Of a stretch of DNA of 64,000 nucleotides, positions 21,271-31,724 are shown one piece after another. The number at the start of each line of letters is the position of its first letter. The stretch's first letter is position 1. A program made the position numbers and the translations under genes. The DNA is taken from contig QNQO01006264.1 in assembly GCA_003290165.1 (NCBI GenBank), positions 248,001 to 312,000 on the forward strand, in the 5' to 3' direction. Under the pieces are notes generated by a model. That model was not told where the DNA came from. It did not search any database and saw only the letters and a list, made by a program, of their open reading frames with translations. This DNA is from Berberis thunbergii. Taxonomy: Eukaryota > Streptophyta > Magnoliopsida > Ranunculales > Berberidaceae.

Positions 21271-22764
21271 ATGGTGACAACAAGGTCTCGCAACAATGGA
21301 AATGTCGCGGAACCCTCAAACTCTCAAACTAGCAGAGTGTCACTCGCTTCGGTGCCACCACCATTGCGGGAGGAACTCTCTCAGACCCCACGTCAGTGGC
21401 AGGCACATCGAACCCAATGGTGGATATACTGTCAACCCCGATAGGGACGGATCTAGGGTGTCAAGTGGGGGCACTTGCCCCCACTAATTTTTGATTTATT
21501 CTTTTTCGATTTACCGATCATGCAACATTGATTGACACCATCCCGCCCCACAACTTCTTGTCTCCCTTTATTCTCTGTGACGTCGAAGATCTCGCCCCAC
21601 CCCTTTCTTCTTTTCTGCTGCCTTTATCTATTTACTACAAGACTGACAACTGTTCGCATCCTCCTCTCTTCGTCTCCTTCCCTCTCTATTTAATTTATTT
21701 TTCTTTCCCACCATCGCCACCAACTATCAGCAACCCTAACATGTCTCAAAATGAATTCATATATCGAGGTCTAGTTTTGTATTTTATACATAGGATTTTT
21801 CTGGTGATATATGAAAAATTCAACCCATTAGTTTTTCCTCAAGAGACATGTTTGTATCTCGAGATTCATCTGTGGGCTATTGTTTGAAGGGCATTTTGAT
21901 AATCAACGTGAGCCTTTTGACAACCAACGTATGTTGACTGTTGTTTTGAGGGAGATTGCAGTAGTGATTAATGTTGGGGTATCCTCTAATTGCCTTTTTT
22001 ATAGGGAAAATCACAAATAACCCTTTTTTTAAAATATAATTTTACATTTGAAATTAATTTTTGCTCCTTAACTTTATACGCCAATTTGATTTGTCCCCCA
22101 TATATTTATCTTTTATGCTCCTACAAAGTAGCTGGTTGAATCTATTCCCCCCCATCCAATAGATTGGATGAAGTTTTGTTTAGCAATTGGTGTTTTGTAT
22201 ATATTTATGTATTGTTCAAATTTAACAAAAATAATTAATTATTATACTATCATTAATTAACTATGATTCATCACTCTGCCCCCCTTCAACAAAATCTTGG
22301 CTTCGTCACTGAACCCAGATGCAATAGATCATGCGAACGGTAAAGATACTCAAATCCCTAAAGCAGAAGTCGAACGAGATGTTGAGGGAGTATGTCACGC
22401 ATTTCAAAAACAAGTTGACCCCTCATCGACGGTTGTAGTGATGAAACTGTCATCGCAGCCTTTACCTCGAGTCTAAGGATAGGCATGTTCTATTATTTCC
22501 TTACTCTAGACCCTCGACCAATATGGCAGACCTGCTGAAGGAAGCCAAAATTATATCATTCTAAACGATAAGTTGACCGCCAAGAAGGAGACAAAATCTG
22601 AGAAGAAACTTTCTGTCCCCAGGGACAAGAAAGAGGGGAAGAACAAGGAGGACGATGATGAAGTATGCGTCCTGCACGGAGTATACTCAGAGACTGGACG
22701 ATCCAACAGGTCCCGAAAAAGATTGTTCCAAGAATTGAGAACCAAGTCAGGCTATGAGGACTAG
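21271..22764 (+). pseudogene. Tat-element gag, broken by a hAT-like insertion
   Basis: Starts MVTTRSRNNGNVAEPSNSQT at the first ATG after the primer site. The frame is cut at 21441 by the 870-bp insertion, then continues with degenerate gag (about 22320-22560: EMLREYV, HFKNKV). A lysine-rich linker follows (22573-22764, TAKKETKSEKKLSVPRDKKE). Several stops. No zinc knuckle was recognised. Confidence 0.6.
21442..22311. mobile_element. hAT-like non-autonomous DNA transposon in gag
   Basis: 870 bp bounded by imperfect inverted ends: TAGGGACGGATCTAGG on the left and, reversed, CAGTGACGAAGCCAAG on the right. An 8-bp duplication with 7 of 8 matching flanks it, AACCCCGA (21434-21441) and AACCCAGA (22312-22319). 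Eight-base duplications are the hAT signature. The interior has a hairpin GTGGGGGCACTTGCCCCCAC near the left end and no transposase. The short ORF at 21528-21887 is uninformative. Confidence 0.7.
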
Positions 22765-22779
22765 CGAATACAACGCGTT

Positions 22780-24234
22780 TAGATATGGACCTCCAGGGCA
22801 TCCACAATCTCCATAACGATGCTCTGGCAATATCGGTCTTCATAGACAACTGGGAAGTGAAAAGGTCTTTGGTAGACACCGAAAGTTTTTCGAATGTACT
22901 GTTTCGAAACATGCAGTTGAAGGAATAAAACCTAAGCCCCTCGGCAAATCCGCTAGTCGGACTCAGCAAGGAGAAGTACTTCCCTAGGGGGAAGATCATA
23001 CTGATAGTAATGGCAGGAAAACCACGACTTCAGAAAATAATTATTTAAGAATTCATGGTGGTCGATGCGACGTCTACCTACAACATCATCCTGGGGAGGC
23101 TTTGGCTCCACCATATCAAGCCCGCGGCTGATGCATCCCCAAGCCCGGGTCCAAAGTTGGGGGTGGCATCTTCACTCTCAGACGAGGAGGCCCCTGCCAG
23201 TCTGAGGGGATGACCTAACGTTGGACAACTTGAGGGGAAACATGTGACTGTGTATTTGGATAGCCCTAGTGACAGTAAAGCCATCTAGATAGGTTCATGC
23301 CGAAGCGAGGAATTTGCAGAATGGCACAGAATCAAGACGTATTTGCCTGGACGATGCAGGACATGGTAGGAATAGACCCCATCCATAATCACCCATCGAC
23401 TAGCTGTAGATCCAGCCCGAAAAGCGGTCAGACAAAAAAAGAGACCTGAGGCCCCCAAAAGGAACCAGATCATAAACGAAGAGGTGCAGAGACTGCTTAA
23501 TGCTGACATGATCAAAGAGGTGTGGTACCCAGATTGATTGGCAAACACCGTCTTGGTTAAAAAGTAAAATGAAAAGTGGAAAGTCTACATGGACTACACC
23601 GACATGAATAAAGCATGCCCGAAGGACAACTATTCGTTTCCCTGCATCGATCAAATTGTAGATGCCACGTCCGAACGTGGCCTCCTGAGTTTCATGGACG
23701 CTTACTCTGAGTATAATCTGATATAGATGCACCCCCAAATCAAGAAAATATCTTTTTCATAACCAAAAGAGGAATATAATGCTATCGGGTGATGTCGTCC
23801 GACCTCAAGAACACAGGTGCAACATATCAACGACTAGTGAACCAGATGTTCGAAGCCAAATCAGAAGGAACACGGAGGTCTACACAGATGATATACTAGT
23901 CAAGAGCCTCCATTATCTAGATCACATATCTGATCGTGTTGAAGCATTCGACCAACTCTGCAAGTATCAGATGAAGCTCAATCCACAAAAATGCATGTTT
24001 GGGGTTGAGTCAGGCAAGCTCCTAGGTTACATAGTGAACCGGAGGCGAATAGAGGCAGATGCAAAGCAAATTCAGGCTCTTCTTGATATGAAGTCCCCGA
24101 CCTCTATCAGGGAAGTTCAGAGCCTGACAGGGAGGGTGGCGGCACTCAACATGTTTATTTCCAAATCATCCGACAAGTACCTTACTTTCTTTAAGATTCT
24201 CAAAAGAAACAAGAGTTTCAATTGGGACGAATAG
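22780..24234 (+). pseudogene. Tat-element protease and reverse transcriptase
   Basis: The protease is visible around 22870 (VDTESFSNVLFRNM for the usual VDTGSSANIL: the active-site Gly is lost). RT begins near 23390 in a decayed frame. The clearest part is 23880-24230: VYTDDILVKS, the catalytic Y-x-DD box, then LNPQKCMFGVESGKLLGYIV, RRIEADAKQIQALLDM and REVQSLTGRVAALN. Multiple stops and frame changes make it inactive. Confidence 0.8.
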
Positions 24235-24487
24235 TGCGAGCAAGCCTTCCAAAACCTAAAGTCATACATGGGGAGTACCGAGCTACTATCAAAACCAGCC
24301 CGGGAGAGACACTTTACTTATATCTAGTTGCCTCGAATCATGCCGTCAATTCAACTCTTGTACGGAATGATAAGAGGGTACAGAGGCCAGTGTACTACGC
24401 CAATAAAACATTCGTGGAAATAGAAGCAAATTATCCGGATCTAGAGAAGTTGGCTTTAGCACTGGTCATATCTTCCAGGAGATGAGG
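24235..24487 (+). pseudogene. Tat-element RNase H (first)
   Basis: Follows RT with one stop at 24232-24234. Recognisable: LYLYLVASNHAVNSTLVRND, RPVYYANKTFVEIEANYPDL and EKLALALVIS. These match the RT-attached RNase H of Tat elements, but the expected catalytic residues are partly missing. Confidence 0.75.
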
Positions 24488-24544
24488 CCCTACTTTTAGG
24501 CCCACTATATTACAGTCCTGACCAAACATCCACTTCGCACAACG

Positions 24545-24940
24545 TTGCACAAACCAAAATTATCTAATATAATGGTTAAATGGTCGGTGGACTGGGGCAG
24601 TTTGAAAGAAAGCGGAGCCGGTATCGCATTCCACTCTCCTAGCGGCTTCATTTTTGAAAAGGCAGTCAGATTTGGTTTCTCGTCCTCAAATAACGAAACA
24701 GAATACGAGGCTCTCTTGTTTGGCATGAAGCTAGCAAAGGGGATAGAGGTAATTGAGCTAACCGCATACAACAACTCACTCCTGGTCATCGACCAGGTTA
24801 AAGGGGAATTCAATAGCAAAAATCCAAGGATGATAGCCTACCACGAGAAGGTCAATAACGCAGTAGGCCAATTTAGCAGATTTGAACTCCTGCAGTGTCC
24901 CTCAGACGACAACGAAAGAGCCGATGCACTAGCCAGGTAG
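24545..24940 (+). pseudogene. Tat-element second RNase H (archaeal-type)
   Basis: About 131 residues, open throughout: VDWGSLKESGAGIAFHSPSG, NNETEYEALLFGMKLAKGIE, VIDQVKGEFNSKNPRM and NERADALAR. A second, distinct RNase H between the first one and integrase marks the Tat lineage. The Asp at VDWG, the Glu at NETEYEA and the final Asp in ERADALA are in place. The Asp expected in the SDSQLV-type strand reads YNNSLLV, so that catalytic residue is lost. Confidence 0.85.
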
Positions 24941-25051
24941 GCCTTAGCCACTGTCGAGATCGCTAATGGTCTCATTGAATTCCAAGAGCAGTAAAGTCTG
25001 AAGGAAAAGGACTTCAATGATCTCTACGCATTGGAAGTAGACTCAAGCTAG

Positions 25052-26279
25052 ATGAATCTCATTATTGAGTACATCAAGAATGGGGCCCTCCAGGCCGAAA
25101 AGATAGAGACCAGAAAACTAAAAAATAGGGCAACACAGTACACTCTCCTGAGCGACAATCTCTATAGAAGGCTAGCCATGGGTTACCTACTCAGATGCCT
25201 AACCTCCTTCAAGGCAAACCACGTCCTTAGAGAAATCCATGATGGAATCTGTGATAACCACCCAGGTGGGAGAACCTTGGCCCAAAAGGCTCTAACTCTA
25301 GGGTACTACTGAACGCAAATGCAGCAGGATGCCAAAGACATCGTCCGAAAGTGCGACAAGTGTCGGAGGTTTGTGTCGTATACTCACACGCCCGCTCAAC
25401 CCTTGACTCCAATGACCAGCCCATGGCCATTTGCGCAATGGGGGATGGACATCATCGGACCGCTCCTGGCCACAGCCAATAACAAGTTCCTTCTTGTAGC
25501 AGTGGATTACTTCACTAAATGGGTCGAAGTTGAGCCCCTGTCCAAAACTGGCCAGGATTAAATTGAGAAATACATATGGGCATCCATCGTCTACAGGTTT
25601 GGTATTCCAAGAATTGTAGTCAGCGATAAAAGAACCCAATTTGAATGCAGTAAGGTCGAGAAACTATGCAAATACCTCGACACCAGCTACCATTTCTCCT
25701 TGCCAGGGCATTCGCAAGCCAACTGTTAGACAAAAATCACGAATAGAACAATTTTGGAAACATTCAAAAGGAAACTCGATGTGGCCAAAAGAAAATGAGT
25801 CTCAGCACTACCAGGGATACTCTGGGCGTATCGGACCACCAAAAGGTTGCCCACCGGGGAAACATTTTTCGCCCTAGCCTACGAGTTAGAAGTAATGGTC
25901 TAGTTAGAGCTCAGAATACCGACTTTTCGAATAGAGGAGTTCAGAATGGAAGACAACGCAGAAACTCTAGGCATCAAATTATACCTCCTCGAAGAAAGGA
26001 GAAATCAGGTCCCTTCCAGAATAGCCGCCTACCAACAAAAGATGGCTCAGTACTAAAACAAGAAAGTCAAGCCACGTGAATTCAAAGTGGGAGACTTGGT
26101 ACTCAAAAAAACTCACTAGAGCACTAAAGAACCAGGAGCGGGAAAGTTGAACCCGAATTGGGAGGGCCCTACAAAGTGACCGAGGTCAACAGGTCAAGGA
26201 CGTATTGGTAGGGAGACGTGGACGGTAGAAGCCTTATGCGGCCATGGAATGTACAACACCTTAATAAGTACTATCAATA
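25052..26279 (+). pseudogene. Tat-element integrase and pol C-terminus
   Basis: The HHCC zinc domain is present (HDGICDNHPGG; CDKCRRF). The core begins FAQWGMDIIGPL and SDKRTQF supplies the second Asp; the third catalytic residue, expected in GQAE, reads SQAN. The C-terminus has KVGDLVLKK and ends RPWNVQHLNKYYQ with TAA at 26277-26279, the usual Tat pol end. At least seven stops or frameshifts. Confidence 0.8.
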
Positions 26280-26499
26280 AAGAACATTCATTTTTTCTAA
26301 AATTCCACTACTACAAATCAGTCTTCCATTACCTGACTCTCACCCACTCAGTGAATTAAATAAGCTGGGACACCAGAATCAGGCTTATTAGACTCGACTA
26401 GAGCCTAGTCAGTTTCGGCTGACGGCGATGGCCTCGGGTTCTCTTTAATGCCCAGTCTGTTAAACGAGTGTCGACAATTCATAGAGTGGCAACTTAGTT

Positions 26500-27330
26500 A
26501 GTGTTTTAATACCTGATCGAGATGGGTCGCCAGGGATCATTGTCTAAATATGGATAACGATCACCGAACCCAACCAAAGCTTAGTCGGTAATGACCGATG
26601 ACGATAGATTTTGGTCTGCTCGAAGCTTAGTCGGCAAATAACGGATTACGACAACCTAGAAAGTGGGAGCTTAGTCAGTGCTCATGTAGCCTGATGAAGA
26701 AGATTTGTTGGAGATCATTGTCCAACTATAGATAATGATCACCGAACTTATCGCTTGAAGCCTAGTCCGAATAGAACGGATGACGATGGCCTAGAAAGTG
26801 GGACCTTAGTCAATGCTCATGTAGCTTGGTGAAGACGACTTGGTAGGGATCATTGTCCAATTATAGATAATGATCACCAAAATTATTGCTCGAAGCCTAG
26901 TTCGAATAGAACAGATGACGATGGCCTAGAAAGTGGGAGCTTAGTTAGCGCTCATGTAGCCTGGTGAAGACGGCTTGCCAGGGATCATTGTCCAACTATA
27001 GATAATGATCGCAGAACCTTTTCACTCAAAGCCTAGTCCGAATAAAATAGACGATGACAGTGTAGAAAGTGGGAGCTTAGTTAGTGCTCATGTAGCTTGT
27101 GAAGACGGCTTGCCAGGGACCATTGTTCTTTCGCAGACATTGATCGCCGAACCTTATCACTCTAACACCTAGTCTACGAATAAGTGACAATGTTGGGCTA
27201 GAAAATGGGAGCTTAGTCAGTGCTTATGCAGCCTGAAAAAAACGGTTTGTCAGGATCATTGTACTTCTGTGAGCAATGATTGTCAAACCGAATCAAAACT
27301 TAGTCAACTTCGGCTAATAACGATGGATCA
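26500..27330 (+). repeat. 135-bp tandem repeat downstream of Tat pol, about six copies
   Basis: The string CCTAGAAAGTGGGAGCTTAG recurs at 26655, 26790, 26925, about 27060 and about 27197: spacing 135, 135, 135, 137. Each unit holds an inverted repeat GATCATTGTC...GATAATGATC with an 8-10 base loop whose sequence changes between units while the stem is mostly kept. Tandem repeats at this place are characteristic of Tat elements and are a known source of satellites. Confidence 0.9.
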
Positions 27331-28107
27331 TGACCCAAGCTACGACCCAGTCTGACATAAGAAAGTTAAAATGAGTTGAAGAAAAAGAAGTACAAACACT
27401 TCAAAATCTATTATGCAAGTAACAGACTGGTGCAATGGCATGATAACACAGATAAACTATAGAAGGTATAGGTACAAAAAGTTAATTGACAAATTTTATG
27501 TAAGTCATATTTCAAAAGTTACAATTGCTTTTGAGAGCTCGCTCCAGAGACCGAAGAGCTAGTTACATTAGAAGGAACTGTGGGAAATAAAACAACATTG
27601 TTTGAAGCCGATCTTGAGTTGCTAGATGGGGACGCAGGGTCAGAGACTTTTGTCTCGTCAATCTTCTAGAAAGCAGCCTTTCTGTATCGACAAAGTCAAC
27701 CTTTAGGTGGAGACTCTGAAGTTCACGCTGAGCCTTGGCTCCGCTAAACTTGCCTCCGCCTTCAATAGTCTATGTAAGAGCGCAACCACATGAGATTCCT
27801 CTTCCACCAGTCACTATCTTAGCAGACTTAGCTTAGCTAGCGCGGACACAGCTCGAGCCTCCACTTCATGGATACGATGTTGCTCATCCGGGAGCTCGGA
27901 TTTAAACTCCAGGCGCAAAGTAGTCAACTAAGAATAAACTCTATCTTATTCAACAATTTCGGCTAGCAGATCAGCATGCGCCTTGCCCGCCACCTCTTCC
28001 AGCTGCTCGCTTAAGAGGTCTGGCGCATCTTAATACAACTTACAAAGCTCAATAAAAGCCTTCTCCAAAGCATGAACTGTACTACGAGCGTCAGAGTGCA
28101 ACTCACC
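27331..28107. other. Tat element 3' region, decayed antisense gene
   Basis: No long open frame on either strand. By position it is the 3' part of the minus-strand ORF described next plus the gap after the tandem repeats. Confidence 0.5.
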
Positions 28108-29002
28108 CTAAACCAATGACTCCAATCCAAAGGGACCTTTGGGAGACACCGACTCTACACCCAAAGCCTTTTCAACTAAAAGATTAGCCCGACGCTCATC
28201 ATCAGACTCATGGGACGGGAGAAAAAATCCACTTCCTAGGATAGCAACCTCAATAGGTCGGAGATCATCAATGGCAGCATAGACTTTGTCTTCATCCGCC
28301 AACTATGAACAATTCCCTTCCAATACAACTAGTGGAACAGGAGGCTCCAGACAGACACTTTGTTCTTCCATAACCATTTCATGAGCTGACTAGTTATGTC
28401 CAGACTCCGCGACCGTCACTTCCTGTTCTACTTAGAGGAAGAATCAATTTTGTTGCTAGCTCGCTTCCTCTTGGGCCGACCAATGGGCAACATGGCCGCC
28501 TCCAACTCAGCCTGCCTTGAAGGGCTTGGTATCATGAGCTTACTCTTCCTGGAACAACCACCACCATTCTCCCATCGGCAATGACCTAGGCACAATAGAG
28601 CCTACGTGGAAGTATTTGAACCGCTCGTTCTGCACAACGTTGTTCGAAAGCTATGACATCCTTAACAATGATCAAAGGAAGCTCCTTAAACACCCTCCTC
28701 ACTGATTCATTCTTCTCAGTAAGAGTTGGAATCATAATTTTACCTGCACAAAATAGCAAGACAACATGTCAGATTCTATGAAGGCACATAAAAGGAAAAA
28801 ATGAAGAGGGACATTACACTCACTACGATCGAATTTGAAATATCTGACAAGTGGTCGCTCCTCCACCTTGAAGTACAGTGAGTTAGAAGAAGCCAGAAAG
28901 CAATACTTCTGCCAAAACTTCAAATCATCAAACAGGGAGCCCAAACACTTCGGAGTACTCAACCAGCAGACTCCATGTCCATTTAGCTGAGGAGAAATCA
29001 TC
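28108..29002 (-). pseudogene. Antisense ORF of Tat element, distal part
   Basis: Minus-strand frames 29001-28732 (ISPQLNGHGVCWLSTPKCLG, FWQKYCFLASSNSLYF) and 28302-28108 (MADEDKVYAAIDDLRPIEVA) continue, in order, the minus-strand ORF that starts at 55431. A hydrophobic, tryptophan-rich block followed by an acidic tail is typical of the antisense protein of Grande-like elements, whose function is unknown. The gap 28303-28731 holds stops and probably the remnant of an intron. Confidence 0.6.
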
Positions 29003-31589
29003 TGTAACGACCATAATTAAAGCATATTATAAAAAAAATTGGGCTTTATTAAATTTGAAGTTGAGTCATAGAATAACTAAATAAATAAGGGGGTGTCACT
29101 ATAACCTTGTGCAAACCCTAACCTTGTAGGGTTTTGTCGTTAGGTTGGTTAAATAGATATTAGGTTCTTCCCAGCCGCATAAAAAATGTCTGTAAAAAAA
29201 GGGAAAGGAGAAAAACAGAAGGAGCAAAAGGGAGCAAGAAAAAGAGAAAGGAAGAGACAAGCAAAACAGTGAAGTCTTTTTCTCTCTGTTCGTTTTTTTT
29301 TTTTTGTTGAAGCCGATTGAAAACCATGATGTTTGACATACTCTTTTCATGAAAACTCTGATGTTTGACATACCTTTTTGTCATACTTTTTGACATGCTT
29401 TTGTCATACTTTTGGTGTCTGGAAGAGTTTTTATTTCTGTCAACTTCTAGCGAAAAGTATCTAATTGATGTGTTGCAGACTCACAGCACCTCAGTAGGCA
29501 AATCTCCTAGCAGATCTACATCTACTAATAGTATGTCTTATATTCATTCTAATGAACGCGATGCAATAGATGTGACCTAATTTAGGAAATCAATTGGTAC
29601 AAGTACAAGATCTGAGATCTGTAATATTATTAAAGGCCAAAAGCATGGCGTGAGTTGGTACAAAAAATGTTAGAATAAAACTTTACCAATAAAGCATGCT
29701 TTCATGCATACTAAAAGAAGCATTATAAGACTGTAGAAGCACATTTCTACTTGATGTCTATAGCACTCATAAGAAGTAATTTTACGTCATGCTGTAACAC
29801 ACACTCATAAGTTGTAGATTTAGTCTGAACAACATAGGTCACACCATCCCTTCAGACCATGGTTATATAGCAACCAAATAACTCATTCTTTCACGACATC
29901 TTGTTCCTAAATTAGCTTAATTCAAAAGGAAATGACTTATTTTAATGAAAAAGAGGGTACCTATTCTAATGCTACAGTGGACATTGGTTCCTAAATTGCT
30001 TATGTTTTATGAATACCCATGTCATGCAAGTTAGCTTTAAGCTTTATGGATACCCATGTCATGCAAGTTGTTTTATGCTTTATGGATACTCACTTTAATG
30101 CTATAGTGGTCATGTAAGTTATTTTGTGGATATTGATTAAATGAAGTAGTTGCCATGTAAGGGTGTTTTTCTTAAAATTACAAGGATGGTGGAAAGCATG
30201 AATGTATTCTATATCTTGTTGACATGTCCATATGATTGATGAATTGTGATATGGTGTGCCCTAAAAGAATGGGTAGAATTACTTATGAATGACAAAATGT
30301 CATTGGGAAGGAAAACTGAAATATCAGAAATAAATGATATCGATAAACTCGGATTCCTGAAAATTTATTCACATTGAATTGTATCACTTAGAACTACCAC
30401 ACCTCTTTTTGTTGATTACTTTCCCTCTCTTATAGAGAAACTAAATAACTTGTGGGTTGTCTTGTGGAGGTGGGGTGCCTATTTCTTATAGAGAAACTAA
30501 AATAACCTTCGGGTTAGTCTTGCGGAAATGAGGTGAATTTGTATGCCTAAGATATGCTTTAATATTTATCTGTAAAAAATGTGACGTGACTTTTATGCGC
30601 AGTGATAGGCCAATAGTGGCTTTTGTTACACATATAGTTAGGAGTATCTGGTGATGCATGCCTGTATGTGATGTGTCCCAACTTGGGCATGGATGACGGA
30701 GAAATCCTTTTTATATGAGAGAGGCATACAGGCATGTATGTTCGGCACGGAGGTGGTGCGAATGTGGTATCGTCTAAGTGATCAATCTATTAAAAATGAA
30801 AAATATGTGTAAGTCAAATAATGTGCAAAGATAACAGTTTTCATAAATAAAATACATTTATGTTGTTTCTAACCCCTTTCATGCAGGATGACAAGTCCAC
30901 TAATGTTTCTGCAGGTCAGACTTGTCATAGTCAACATTTACAGAGTAAATTCAATTAAATACATATTTATTTATTATGAAGCCTTCATTGCCTCGTGGAG
31001 GAACTACCAGTTTGTTTTGGTTATCTTGTCGTATTATATTTTTTTTCATGCCATGCGACTTCTTTTATTGATTTTTGGGAACAAAGAATTTCACACCAGC
31101 TTAATTACTAACCCAAGTGGGCTTTGGCTTATTGGGTACATTCCTTTGGGAATGTGCCGACAAGCTTGTTTTCAGGATTTAGTAATTTTGGGAGAGCTTA
31201 GAGCAGTTCGTTTCGTACGTGACGAGCATTGCTGGGATTTGTACATAGTTCGAGAGTTTAGGTCATTTTATTTGTAGGTGACAGATAAATCTTTTGTAAT
31301 AGAACTTGGAGTTTTATTTATTATTTATTGGGAAGGATACATTTGTGATTAGTTGAACTTGTTAGAGTTGGTTCTACGAGATTTAATGTATTTTCCTTCC
31401 TTGTGATGGACTTTTTAGATCAGTTGTTTTATTTCCCTCTAGTTTGGTAAATGGTGCATTCGATTATTTCTAGTAGAGACCAATTGTTACTTTTAGTGAA
31501 TGAAAATTTATGTCTTGAATTTTGGGAAAAACGGATAATCATAAGTGGATTTTGAATTTTTGTTTTTTCTTGAAAATCGAGGCGTGACA
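29003..31589 (+). repeat. LTR 1 of chromovirus complex
   Basis: 2587 bp. Starts TGTAACGACC, ends GAGGCGTGACA. Carries T-rich stretches and the exon-like island at 29479-29580. Other open frames on both strands (for example 29099-29371 minus, 30888-31277 plus) are low complexity or unsupported. Confidence 0.88.
29479..29580 (+). other. Exon-like coding island inside the LTR
   Basis: After an acceptor-like TGTTGCAG, 29479-29580 encodes THSTSVGKSPSRSTSTNSMS, then YIHSNERDAIDVT and a stop. The same island is kept in LTR 3 (52106-52207) and, with more changes, in LTR 2 (near 45963-46063). A second island near 30264-30378 (KEWVELLMNDKMSLGRKTEI) and a third after CATGCAG near 30888 (DDKST.VSAGQTCHSQHLQS) are also shared with LTR 3. 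These read like exons of one host gene carried in the LTR. I cannot name the gene. Confidence 0.4.
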
Positions 31590-31592
31590 GTT

Positions 31593-31604
31593 TGGTATCA
31601 GAGC
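31593..31604 (+). other. Primer binding site, internal 1
   Basis: TGGTATCAGAGC, three bases after LTR 1, complements the 3' end of plant initiator tRNA-Met. The corresponding site of internal 2 (46829-46840) has one change, TGTTATCAGAGC. Confidence 0.85.
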
Positions 31605-31724
31605 ACAGTTTATCCTAGGCTAGGGAGAGTCTAGGGGATCCTCAAAGTGTGGTTATGGGTAAGCTGTAGAGTGTTTTGTGGATCTTATGGAGTGTCTAAT
31701 TATTTACATTTTTATTTGAAGGAT

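Noticed and set aside
22551..22999. Minus-strand ORFs of 64 and 147 residues
   Set aside because: Shadows of the Tat gag-protease coding strand; they overlap the + strand matches and have no recognisable motif.
29099..29396. Phe/Ser-rich minus-strand ORFs, also at 45636 and 51683
   Set aside because: Low-complexity T/A runs within the three LTR copies; frames differ between copies, so they are not conserved proteins.
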